This document shows, one piece after another, positions 22,988 to 30,596 of a stretch of 39,051 nucleotides of DNA. The notes beneath the pieces were generated by a model. That model saw nothing but the letters and a program-made list of their open reading frames with translations, was not told the DNA's origin and did no database searches. Position numbers and translations under genes: made by a program. Positions within the stretch are counted from its first letter, which is position 1. Each line of letters begins with the position of its first letter. Origin of the DNA: Paenibacillus sp. An7 (GTDB taxonomy: Bacteria; Bacillota; Bacilli; Paenibacillales; Paenibacillaceae); the NCBI RefSeq assembly GCF_009870785.1, contig NZ_WTWX01000025.1, forward strand, positions 1-39,051, in the 5' to 3' direction.

Positions 22988-24244
22988 ATGAATGGAAAAC
23001 CTGTAAATCGCCTTCTTATTGTTCTTGGTACCGTTATTATGCAGATGGGGCTTGGAACCATCTATACATGGAGTTTATTTAATTCACCGCTTGTTGACAA
23101 ATTCGGATGGGAACTCAGTTCGGTTTCCATTACATTTTCAATAACCAGCTTTGCGCTCGCCTTTTCCACTCTCTTTGCAGGGAAGATACAAGAGAAAATT
23201 GGTCTTCGCAAATTGACAGCTGCCGCCGGTATTCTGCTTGGTATTGGATTAATCCTTAGTTCGCAAGCAAGTTCACTGGCTTCTCTGTATATTCTAGCTG
23301 GCGTAATTGTCGGATTCGCCGACGGTACGGCGTATATAACTTCTTTATCCAATCTTATGAAATGGTTCCCTGATCGAAAAGGACTTATCTCTGGTATCTC
23401 CGTTGGGGCATATGGTACAGGAAGTCTTATCTTTAAATATGTTAATGGTGGTTTGATTCATTCCGTTGGTGTTTCTCAAGCATTCCTGTATTGGGGACTC
23501 ATTGTCATGGCTATGATCTTAGTGGGTTCGATGCTCGTAAGAGAAGCATCAGTAGAACCCGAAGAAGCTAAGGTTGGCTCTAAAACGCAGACAACAACCT
23601 CAAAAGCAGCAGTTCCTGTGCAGGTGAATTATACAGTGGGAGAGATGCTTCGCACGAAACAAGCATATCTGCTGTTTGTTATCTTCTTCACTGCTTGTAT
23701 GAGTGGATTATATTTAATTGGTATTGTAAAAGATATCGGTGTTCAGCTAGCCCATCTTGATGCAGCGACGGCAGCTAATGCGGTAGCTCTTGTTGCTATC
23801 TTTAATACAGCAGGGCGACTTATTCTTGGAGCATTGTCTGATAAAGTCAGCCGCTTAAAACTAGTGGGCTGCACACTGGCTGTAACGGCAGCATCCGCAG
23901 TCGTACTTAGCTTCGTTCCATTAAACTTTGGATTGTTCTTCGCTTGTGTAGCAGCGATTGCATTCTGTTTTGGAGGTAATATTACCGTATTTCCAGCGAT
24001 AGTAAGTGACTTCTTTGGACTAAAAAATCAAACCAAAAACTATGGCGTTATCTATCAAGGTTTCGGGATTGGTGCACTGTCCGGTTCGTTTATCGCTGCA
24101 ATGATGGGCGGTTTTCAGTCAACCTTCATCGTTATTGGCGGACTATGTGTAATCTCCGTCCTGATTGCTATGACAATGAATCCTCCACTGAGCAAGAAAG
24201 CAGAGAAAGAGGCAGCATTCAAAGCTTACAAACGTACAGCTTAA
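22988..24244 (+). CDS. yhjX: MFS transporter of the OFA family, YhjX-like
   Basis: 418 residues, 12 transmembrane helices. MQMGLGTIYTWSLFNSPL, GKIQEKIGLRKLT, GVIVGFADGTAYITSLSN, MKWFPDRKGLISGISVG and GAYGTGSLIFKYV are very close to E. coli YhjX as I recall it. YhjX is the transporter induced by YpdAB in the presence of pyruvate. The substrate is probably pyruvate or a related small carboxylate. ATG 22988 has GAAGGA upstream. Together with the two genes before it and the repeats in between, this forms a sensor-regulator-transporter module. The charged central loop (EPEEAKVGSKTQ) divides the two halves. Confidence 0.9.
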   Translation: MNGKPVNRLLIVLGTVIMQMGLGTIYTWSLFNSPLVDKFGWELSSVSITFSITSFALAFSTLFAGKIQEKIGLRKLTAAAGILLGIGLILSSQASSLASLYILAGVIVGFADGTAYITSLSNLMKWFPDRKGLISGISVGAYGTGSLIFKYVNGGLIHSVGVSQAFLYWGLIVMAMILVGSMLVREASVEPEEAKVGSKTQTTTSKAAVPVQVNYTVGEMLRTKQAYLLFVIFFTACMSGLYLIGIVKDIGVQLAHLDAATAANAVALVAIFNTAGRLILGALSDKVSRLKLVGCTLAVTAASAVVLSFVPLNFGLFFACVAAIAFCFGGNITVFPAIVSDFFGLKNQTKNYGVIYQGFGIGALSGSFIAAMMGGFQSTFIVIGGLCVISVLIAMTMNPPLSKKAEKEAAFKAYKRTA

Positions 24245-24255
24245 AAACCTATAAA

Positions 24256-24307
24256 ACAAATAAACATCCTCCGATGGTAACCACACTGGGGGATGTTTAT
24301 TTGTTAT
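24256..24307. terminator. Bidirectional terminator between the transporter and membrane-protein genes
   Basis: ACAAATAAACATCC pairs with GGATGTTTATTTGT, with additional C-G pairs inside. The T/A-rich flanks let it work on both strands for the two convergent genes. Confidence 0.85.
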
Positions 24308-24337
24308 TGCACCATTTTTAGTGCTGTTACAGAACGG

Positions 24338-24802
24338 TTATATGGTCTTGTTCATTCGCTTCGAACGCCTCTCTGCCAACAGGGTGAAGAGTAGAATCAT
24401 TGCATAGTAAAGTAAATGAAAGCTGATCATTCCGGTGATTTCATAAGATGTATTTATAAATAATTGGCTAAAACCAACAATGGTGCCATAGAAGGGGAAT
24501 AACAGAATAAAAGTGGTAGTGGAATCTTGATTATAGGTGTAAAGCAACAAAAAAAATGCCAGTCCGCCAAGCCAGTAGATAGAAGTTATAATCATGAAAT
24601 CGATCCGATGATTTCTCATCGATATCGAATAGAGCAGCCAGGTAAGCAAGAAGAGAGCTGTAAAGACATAGATTCCAGCACTGTTTTCCCCGTAGGAAAT
24701 GGACCAGAGAATATTCATCCCTCCAAAGCAGAAATGGATCATAAACATAAACATGAGATGCATAGGGTACATAGCCCATCGTTCTGAGGGACTCATTTTC
24801 AT
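24338..24802 (-). CDS. Uncharacterised four-helix membrane protein
   Basis: 154 residues; the family is not recognised. Four or five hydrophobic segments can be seen (about 10-30, 40-60, 65-90, 95-115 and 125-145). The protein ends with a basic tail (AERRSKRMNKTI), suggesting a cytoplasmic C terminus. ATG 24802 (minus) is preferred because AAGGGTGGG lies seven bases upstream; the GTG at 24814 falls inside that site. A competing minus-strand frame at 24531-24827 is shorter and lacks a matching ribosome binding site. Reminiscent of small integral membrane proteins of unknown function in Paenibacillus. Confidence 0.7.
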   Translation of the reverse strand: MKMSPSERWAMYPMHLMFMFMIHFCFGGMNILWSISYGENSAGIYVFTALFLLTWLLYSISMRNHRIDFMIITSIYWLGGLAFFLLLYTYNQDSTTTFILLFPFYGTIVGFSQLFINTSYEITGMISFHLLYYAMILLFTLLAERRSKRMNKTI

Positions 24803-24891
24803 CGTAATTCCCACCCTTACTAGTCACTTATATTTACTTCTACACTTAACTTATAAACAACAGTAATGGGCAGGAAGTTGCATTAGATATG

Positions 24892-24946
24892 AAAAAGGAG
24901 AGGCTCCACAGCCTTTTTCAGGCAAGAAAGTCTCTCCTTTTATTTG
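24892..24946 (-). terminator. Terminator of the uridine kinase gene
   Basis: On the minus strand, AAAGGAGAGACT pairs with AGCCTCTCCTTT (one G-U), followed by TTCAT. The plus-strand side ends in TTTTATTTG, so it is probably bidirectional. Confidence 0.75.
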
Positions 24947-24971
24947 TTTTACACAATTAATTAACGGGCTG

Positions 24972-25598
24972 TCACCAATTTTTTTCGCCAGACAGATATT
25001 TTTCCGTAAGGACAGTCAGAAGCTGAATGCCTACTTGGTTGTGTCCACCCTCAGGAATAATAATGTCAGCATACTTCTTAGAAGGCTCAATAAATGCTTC
25101 ATGCATCGGTTTTACCGTTGCGAGGTACTGCTGATGAATGGACTGAATGGTCCGTCCACGTTCCTCAATATCACGCACAACACGACGCAGAATCCGTACA
25201 TCGGGATCAGAGTCTACAAATACCTTAATGTCCAGCATCGCGCGCAGGTTTTCATCTGAAAGAACATGTAATCCTTCTATAATGATGATATTGTTTGGTT
25301 TTAGCTGGACTGTCTCTGATGCAGAACGTGCATGTATTGTAAAATCATAAACAGGAGCAAAGGCAGTTTGTCCATTTTTAAGAGCATTTAAATGCTGAAT
25401 TAACAGCTCATTATCAAACGCAAACGGATGGTCATAGTTAGTGAGCTCACGCTCAGCCAAACTAAGATGAGCCTGATCTTTATAGTAGTTGTCCTGAGAT
25501 ATAAAAGTCACTTTACTCGAACCTAGACGTTCAATAACGGAACGAGCTACTGTTGTTTTACCTGAACCGGTTCCCCCGGCAATACCAATAATCAGCAT
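24972..25598 (-). CDS. udk: Uridine kinase
   Basis: 208 residues; phosphorylates uridine (and cytidine) to UMP/CMP in pyrimidine salvage, in the cytoplasm. Walker A GGTGSGKTT (residues 8-16), QDNYYKDQ, NYDHPFAFDNELL, the IIIIEGLHVL Walker B strand, DSDPDVRILRRVVRDIEERG, and IIIPEGGHNQVGI match B. subtilis Udk closely, with normal length. ATG 25598 (minus) follows GGGAGG by an unusually long 12-base spacer; no nearer in-frame start exists. An out-of-frame ATG lies between them at about 25608. Monocistronic. Confidence 0.95.
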   Translation of the reverse strand: MLIIGIAGGTGSGKTTVARSVIERLGSSKVTFISQDNYYKDQAHLSLAERELTNYDHPFAFDNELLIQHLNALKNGQTAFAPVYDFTIHARSASETVQLKPNNIIIIEGLHVLSDENLRAMLDIKVFVDSDPDVRILRRVVRDIEERGRTIQSIHQQYLATVKPMHEAFIEPSKKYADIIIPEGGHNQVGIQLLTVLTEKYLSGEKNW

Positions 25599-25771
25599 GC
25601 GATACCATAAACCTCCCTAGAATAATTGCCAGAGCAATTTCAGTATTGTAGCATAGAAGGTCCTTTTTTTCATCTAATAGGCGCATAAAGGGAAGATTAG
25701 GCAGTTCTTATGCCTTTATATCTTTGCCCGATGATATCGGAATTATGTCCCTCCCTTGTACAAAGATAGAT

Positions 25772-26662
25772 TTAGTTGCTGAATTTCATATAGTACTGAT
25801 ATAAGATTTGCGTTCCTTTATCGTCGTATCCAAGGTCTGATAACTCTTCATACAAAGACTTGGCCAAAGCAAGACCCGGTGTCTGCAGCCCCATCTCTTC
25901 TGCCGAAGATAGAGCAATACCCATATCTTTAATAAAATGTTTGACGAAAAATCCAGGTTCATGGTCGCCTGCTATCATTCGCGGACCAAGATTGCTTAGT
26001 GACCAGCTTCCTGCGGCGCCTGTCTCAATACTTTTCAATACGGTCTCAGGATCCAGTCCTGAAGTTTTTGCATACGCTATTGCTTCACAGACACCCATCA
26101 TATTGGATGCAATCGCGATTTGGTTACACATTTTTGTGTGTTGACCAGCTCCTGCAGGTCCCTGGTATACAATATTTTCGCCCATCAGTCCAAAGATGGG
26201 GCTAACTGCTTCATAATCTGCTTTCTCTCCGCCGACCATGATGGATAGTTTGGCATTCTTCGCACCAATATCTCCACCTGATACTGGCGCATCAAGAGCA
26301 TGCATCCCTGACTTCAAAGCTTCTTCATGGATTCGTGCCGCGAGCTGTGGACTAGATGTCGTCATATCAATCAGATAAGCTCCCGAAGGAGCGTTTGCTA
26401 TGATTCCAATTTCTCCAAGATAAATTTCTTCCACGTCTTTGGGGTACCCTACCATAGTAATAATCACCTCGCATGCTGCTGCAAGGCTTGCCGGTGACTC
26501 ATGCCAAGTTGCACCTTGCTTGATCAATTCTTCTGCTTTGGCGGCAGTTCTTGTGTAGACATGAAGAGGATAGCCGGCTTTTTGCAGATGCCCTGCCATG
26601 CTTTTGCCCATAACTCCGGTACCGATAAATCCTACAGTTGTTTGCTCTGGTGATACAATCAT
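25772..26662 (-). CDS. NAD(P)-dependent beta-hydroxyacid dehydrogenase (HIBADH family, YkwC-like)
   Basis: 296 residues; oxidises a beta-hydroxyacid such as 3-hydroxyisobutyrate, or reduces tartronate semialdehyde or succinic semialdehyde. The Rossmann motif GFIGTGVMGKSMAGHL (11-26) opens the protein. The substrate-binding DAPVSGGDIGAKNAKLSIMV and catalytic Lys in GAGQHTKMCNQIAIA follow. The nucleotide preference is not clear: VYTRTAAKAEEL has Arg where an NADP enzyme would like one. It resembles B. subtilis YkwC. ATG 26662 (minus) has AGGAGG seven bases upstream. Divergent from the DJ-1-like gene, with a shared promoter region of about 110 bp. Confidence 0.9.
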   Translation of the reverse strand: MIVSPEQTTVGFIGTGVMGKSMAGHLQKAGYPLHVYTRTAAKAEELIKQGATWHESPASLAAACEVIITMVGYPKDVEEIYLGEIGIIANAPSGAYLIDMTTSSPQLAARIHEEALKSGMHALDAPVSGGDIGAKNAKLSIMVGGEKADYEAVSPIFGLMGENIVYQGPAGAGQHTKMCNQIAIASNMMGVCEAIAYAKTSGLDPETVLKSIETGAAGSWSLSNLGPRMIAGDHEPGFFVKHFIKDMGIALSSAEEMGLQTPGLALAKSLYEELSDLGYDDKGTQILYQYYMKFSN

Positions 26663-26775
26663 TTATTTTCCTCCTGGGTGCATTGGTTTTGATTTTCATC
26701 TATCCTTTATTTTTCGTATTATATCCCTTTTTTTGCTAAGGTTCTATGAAGAAAGCAGAAAGGGAGACGATCCTT

Positions 26776-27366
26776 ATGAAGCGGATTTGTTTGTTGTTGC
26801 CAAATGGATTTGAAGCAATAGAAGCCAGTGTATTTACCGATGTGCTTGGTTGGAACCATCTGGAGGGGGATGGGACTACGGAACTCATAACCGTAGGAAC
26901 GAGAGACACACTAGCGTGTACGTGGAATTTCAAGGTGACACCAGAATTGTTAATTAACCATGTTAGTGCGAATGATTTCGATGTATTAGCGATCCCAGGC
27001 GGATTTGAAGAAGCGGGTTATTTTGAGGATGCCTTCAGGGAAGATGTGCTGGAGCTGGTACGCGAATTTAACCGTCAGAAAAAGATCATTGCGACGATCT
27101 GTTTAGCAGCGCTGATCCTGGGAAAAAGCGGGGTTCTCGATGGAAGAAACGCCACAACATACAATTTGAGTAATGGAAAAAGACAGGCCCAACTTGCTAA
27201 GATGGGCGCAAAAATCATTCCTGACGAGCCGATTGTTATCGACGATAATCTAATCACTTCATCAAGTCCGTCAATGGGTTTTGATGTAGCGTTCCTTCTG
27301 CTCGAGAAGCTAACTTCTAAGGCGAATACAAAGGAAGTAAAACGACTAATGGGCTTTATTTCATAG
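26776..27366 (+). CDS. DJ-1/PfpI-family protein
   Basis: 196 residues of the class I glutamine amidotransferase-like fold. KRICLLLPNGFEAIEASVFT holds the conserved Glu, and Cys109 sits at the nucleophile elbow in IIATICLAALIL. The elbow differs from the common A.C.G motif (CLAA). NATTYNLSNGKR and DDNLITSSSPSMGFDVAF are typical. Family members act as deglycase/glyoxalase, chaperone or redox sensors; the activity is undecided. ATG 26776 is chosen (AAAGGGAG ten bases upstream). An in-frame ATG at 26746 has a poor site. Confidence 0.86.
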   Translation: MKRICLLLPNGFEAIEASVFTDVLGWNHLEGDGTTELITVGTRDTLACTWNFKVTPELLINHVSANDFDVLAIPGGFEEAGYFEDAFREDVLELVREFNRQKKIIATICLAALILGKSGVLDGRNATTYNLSNGKRQAQLAKMGAKIIPDEPIVIDDNLITSSSPSMGFDVAFLLLEKLTSKANTKEVKRLMGFIS

Positions 27367-27427
27367 CAGCAAGGGTATAGAAATTTTCGCTACTTAATCA
27401 GATGTGAAATAATCAATTTTATTTCCG

Positions 27428-27483
27428 TTGACAAAGAATGGAAAAGGTGTTATTTTGAATTTACTTAATCCCCATTGGATTAA
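27428..27483 (+). promoter_or_regulatory. Promoter and operator of the organosulfur-type operon
   Basis: TTGACA (27428-27433), 17 bp, TATTTT (27451-27456). A perfect palindrome, TTAATCC-N5-GGATTAA (27465-27483), covers the expected start site near 27463, a position suited to a repressor. The motif is not one I can assign to CymR or another named sulfur regulator with confidence. Confidence 0.7.
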
Positions 27484-27511
27484 TATGAAATTCATAAACC
27501 GACTGTTCATA

Positions 27512-27556
27512 CAGAGGTATTGCACGCGTCAGCCGCGTAGCGATACCTCTTTTTTT
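27512..27556 (+). terminator. Intrinsic terminator inside the operon leader (attenuator candidate)
   Basis: AGAGGTAT at the base, a GC-rich ACGCG / CGCGT inner stem and ATACCTCT at the other base form a near-perfect hairpin with one bulged base, followed by seven T residues. It lies about 50 nt after the predicted transcription start and 110 bp before the first gene. Most transcripts would stop here unless read-through is controlled. I see no clear competing antiterminator and no known riboswitch. Confidence 0.75.
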
Positions 27557-27557
27557 G

Positions 27558-27576
27558 TGACAACATACCGTTGTCA
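27558..27576. promoter_or_regulatory. Second palindrome in the operon leader
   Basis: TGACAAC-N5-GTTGTCA is a perfect 7-bp inverted repeat with the same N5 geometry as the palindrome at 27465. It could be an operator or an RNA hairpin just after the attenuator. Confidence 0.4.
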
Positions 27577-27669
27577 TGACATATCGACCGTACTTGCGGA
27601 GATATCCTGCTAGCCTGCATAAGGCGGCAAGGTATTTTCGCTATTTTAGGTTGGAGAGGGGAAATCAGA

Positions 27670-28470
27670 TTGAGCAGTATTACAGTCACGACTTCAAAGC
27701 AGAGTCCAGGGAAATGGAGCCTCTTGGGGCTTGGTCTTATTATTCCTGTATCCGTACTTCTAGTATGGCAGCTTCTTGGATTTTACGGTGTGATCTCTGA
27801 ATTATTATTTCCAACCCCATTTGCAATCGGTAAAGCACTAATCCAGCTAACCCTATCAGGGGATTTATGGGGACATTTTAAAGTGAGTATCATGCGAGCG
27901 TTCGCTGGTTTTCTGCTTGGTGGAAGTCTAGGGTTTATTTTGGGACTCCTGGTAGGTTTATTTAAAACCTCAGAAAGGTTTCTTGATCCATCGATTCAGA
28001 TGATAAGAATGATTCCAAGCTTAGCTGTAGTACCTCTTTTTATTCTCTGGTTTGGAATTGGTGAAGAATCAAAGGTATTACTTATCGCCAAAAGTGCATT
28101 TTTTCCCCTCTACATCAATACTTTTATGGGAATTCGCGGGGGAGATAATAAGTTATTTGAGGTAGCTAAGGTTCTTGGCTTCAACAAATGGAAGCAAATC
28201 GTAAGACTTGTGATTCCAGGAGCATTGCCAAACATTTTGCTCGGTGTAAGGTTATCGATTGGCCTTTCCTGGCTTGGACTAGTCGTAGCCGAACTGATTG
28301 CTTCTACATCAGGAATTGGATATATGATGTCCGACGCCAGGCAATTCGCTGACACCCCGGTCGTTTTTGTCGGCATCATTATTTTCGCTTGTGCGGGTTT
28401 GGCTACGGACGGGCTCGTAAGGCTGGTTGAGGCTCGTATGCTGCGATGGAAAGATACATATGGTGGCTAG
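27670..28470 (+). CDS. ABC transporter permease, SsuC/TauC type (first)
   Basis: 266 residues, about six transmembrane helices. It forms the membrane channel of an importer for sulfonates, taurine or similar anions. FPTPFAIGKALIQL, MIPSLAVVPLFILWFGIGEE and the ATPase-contact EAA loop EVAKVLGFNKWKQIVRLVIP (about 163-182), with its conserved Gly, are typical of SsuC. TTG 27670 is the start; GGAGAGGGG lies about nine bases upstream. It is the first gene of the operon, 23 bp before a second permease. No ATPase gene is found in the operon, so the energy subunit must come from elsewhere. Confidence 0.9.
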   Translation: MSSITVTTSKQSPGKWSLLGLGLIIPVSVLLVWQLLGFYGVISELLFPTPFAIGKALIQLTLSGDLWGHFKVSIMRAFAGFLLGGSLGFILGLLVGLFKTSERFLDPSIQMIRMIPSLAVVPLFILWFGIGEESKVLLIAKSAFFPLYINTFMGIRGGDNKLFEVAKVLGFNKWKQIVRLVIPGALPNILLGVRLSIGLSWLGLVVAELIASTSGIGYMMSDARQFADTPVVFVGIIIFACAGLATDGLVRLVEARMLRWKDTYGG

Positions 28471-28493
28471 GGAAATAGAAAGGGAGGATGGAA

Positions 28494-29378
28494 ATGAACG
28501 AGCGGGCAGATCCGATACTGCAGCATAAGGCAAATAGGCCAAGTAAGATTCAAGGCACAGTCACAGCAAACCATCACAAGGGGTATCGGCCAATGAATAT
28601 CCGGAAGTGGAAGAGGAAAAAGGGAGCTGATCTAGCCGCTGCGCTGCTTATTCCGCTGATTGTCATTGCAGTATGGCAATATGCAGCGGGTGAGGGCTAT
28701 ATCTCTTCTCTATTTTTACCGACTCCGTTCTCCATTGCTCAGGAATTTTCTCATCTCATTGCTACAGGAGAAATCTTTCATCATTTAGGGATTAGCATGT
28801 ATCGTGCGTTTATTGGATTTCTTGCAGGATCCTTTCTAGGATTAGCGCTTGGCACCCTTACAGGTTTTTCGCGAATTGCCTCATATCTTGTGGATCCGAG
28901 TATTCAAGTCTTGCGGCTTGTTCCGCATCTTGCCATTGCCCCTCTCATTATTCTGTGGTTCGGATTTGGGGAGATATCCAAAGTTGTCATTATTACAAGC
29001 GGCGCTTTTTTTCCACTCTATATCCATACCTACACGGGAATTCGAAACGTCGATAACAAACTTTATGAGGTAGGAGAGGTGCTGGAATTCAGCTTGAAGC
29101 AAAAACTGATGCGACTCATTCTTCCTGCAGCTTTACCGAGTATTTTGCTTGGTGTCCGTTTGTCGCTGGCTGTCTCCTGGATTGGACTTGTTGTAGCAGA
29201 ACTTATTGGTTCTAAGTCAGGGGTTGGATTCCTTATTAATCAGGCAAAGCAAAATTCAGATACAGAGGTTATATTTGTCGGCATTATCATTTTTGCTGCC
29301 GTAGGTAAGCTGATCGACTCTATGATGCGGATTTTAGAGAAAAAGCTGCTTCACTATCGGGATAGTTATCTGGGCTGA
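28494..29378 (+). CDS. ABC transporter permease, SsuC/TauC type (second)
   Basis: 294 residues; paralogous to the preceding permease but with a basic, poorly conserved N-terminal extension of about 40 residues (ANHHKGYRPMNIRKWKRKKG). LFLPTPFSIAQEFSHL, LRLVPHLAIAPLIILWFGFGE and LPSILLGVRLSLAVSWIGLV mark the family. In the EAA loop (EVGEVLEFSLKQKLMRLILP) the conserved Gly is replaced by Glu, unlike the first permease, so its contact with an ATPase may differ. ATG 28494 is preferred over ATG 28488, which lies in the GGGAGG site. The two may form a heterodimeric channel (inference). Confidence 0.9.
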   Translation: MNERADPILQHKANRPSKIQGTVTANHHKGYRPMNIRKWKRKKGADLAAALLIPLIVIAVWQYAAGEGYISSLFLPTPFSIAQEFSHLIATGEIFHHLGISMYRAFIGFLAGSFLGLALGTLTGFSRIASYLVDPSIQVLRLVPHLAIAPLIILWFGFGEISKVVIITSGAFFPLYIHTYTGIRNVDNKLYEVGEVLEFSLKQKLMRLILPAALPSILLGVRLSLAVSWIGLVVAELIGSKSGVGFLINQAKQNSDTEVIFVGIIIFAAVGKLIDSMMRILEKKLLHYRDSYLG

Positions 29379-29480
29379 TCCTAAGATACAAAGAAAAATG
29401 ACGAAGAAAAGCATGAATAATGTAATCAATGTTTTCATTTATCAGCTTACGCTAATCGAAACGAAGAGGAGCCATTAGAT

Positions 29481-30548
29481 ATGATTAATAAGTTTCTGAA
29501 ATCGAAGAAAAGAAGCAGTATACTACCCCGAAGGCTGTTTATAGCGGGATTGTTCCTAAGTTTATTATTACTCCAAGCCTGCAGTAATATAGGAGGAGAA
29601 AGCACAGATGCTAAGCCAGGTGCTCAGACATCAGCTACGAAAGCTGACACTGCAGATGCCAAGGGAAACGTAAAACCAGTACTGAACTTCGGGTTTATTG
29701 GCACGAATGATCTTAATTTACCTGGTGGACCTGAAGGTTGGGGCCTCCATAAAGGGATTATTCAGGAGGAGCTAAAGAAACACGGGATTACTGAAGTCAA
29801 ATGGACGGGTTTCCCTAACGGACCCGATTTAACAGAGTCTCTTATCAGCGGTCGTCTTGATTTTGGGAGCATGGGAGATACCCCTTCCATTATCGCCTAT
29901 GCATCCGGAGCTAAAATCCGTCTTATTACACAGGGATCAACTAATTCGATTGGCTATCTAATAGGAAAAAAGGATGGACCAAAGACTCTTTCGGAGTTGA
30001 AGGGAAAAACGATTGCCATTCAAAAAGGCTCTTTTATGCATCGATATGTGGTTGGATTACTGCAAGATGCAGGTATAACGGATTATAAACTCGTGCACAT
30101 GCTGATTCCCGATGCTAAGGCAGCCCTTGCAAGGGGCGATGTAGATGCAATGACAAACAATACTACTCAGGGGGCATTAGAACAGATCGAGGCAGGATTT
30201 ATCCGTCTTGATGATGCCACAAAACATCCCCATCTGAGAGGAAGCGGAACTACAGTAGCAGCGGATGAGTATCTTGCCTCTTTTCCTGATTTTCCAAAAG
30301 TATGGAATGATGCCCGTAAAAAGGCGCTCGCTGACCTGAAGCAGCATGAAGAAGAGTATTACGAGTTCATAGCTCAGTTGCAAGGTCAATCCGTGGAGAT
30401 CGTGAAGCAGACGAATCCAATAAGTGCGATTAAGGAAGAACCGTTTACAGAGGATGGGCTGAAACTGCTGGAGGGAACAAAAGACTTCCTCGTGGAGGAG
30501 AAACTGGCGAAAAGGAATTTTGAAATTAACGATTGGGTACTCAAATAA
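29481..30548 (+). CDS. Substrate-binding lipoprotein, SsuA/NMT1 type
   Basis: 355 residues. A lipoprotein signal peptide with lipobox LLLQACSN (Cys about 34) anchors it outside the membrane. A low-complexity linker (AKPGAQTSATKADTADAKGN) follows. The periplasmic-binding fold then begins at NFGFIGTNDLNLPGGPEGWG. GRLDFGSMGDTPSIIAYASG and LKGKTIAIQKGSFMHRYVVG are typical of sulfonate/nitrate/taurine binding proteins. It delivers the ligand to the permeases upstream. The ligand is not fixed by sequence; aliphatic or aromatic sulfonates are likely from the context. ATG 29481 has GAGGAG nine bases upstream. A 100-bp gap before the gene shows no strong promoter. Confidence 0.9.
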   Translation: MINKFLKSKKRSSILPRRLFIAGLFLSLLLLQACSNIGGESTDAKPGAQTSATKADTADAKGNVKPVLNFGFIGTNDLNLPGGPEGWGLHKGIIQEELKKHGITEVKWTGFPNGPDLTESLISGRLDFGSMGDTPSIIAYASGAKIRLITQGSTNSIGYLIGKKDGPKTLSELKGKTIAIQKGSFMHRYVVGLLQDAGITDYKLVHMLIPDAKAALARGDVDAMTNNTTQGALEQIEAGFIRLDDATKHPHLRGSGTTVAADEYLASFPDFPKVWNDARKKALADLKQHEEEYYEFIAQLQGQSVEIVKQTNPISAIKEEPFTEDGLKLLEGTKDFLVEEKLAKRNFEINDWVLK

Positions 30549-30596
30549 GGGAGGCGAAGAGTCACTCTATAAGTGGAAGGAGAGGAGGGAACGAAG

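Noticed and set aside
24531..24827. Minus-strand 98-residue frame overlapping the four-helix membrane protein
   Set aside because: The other frame is longer, has continuous membrane helices and a correctly spaced AAGGGTGGG site.
27457..27669. SAM riboswitch or T-box in the organosulfur operon leader
   Set aside because: The leader has a terminator, but I could not find the S-box core, the T-box sequence or a specifier loop, nor a convincing antiterminator.
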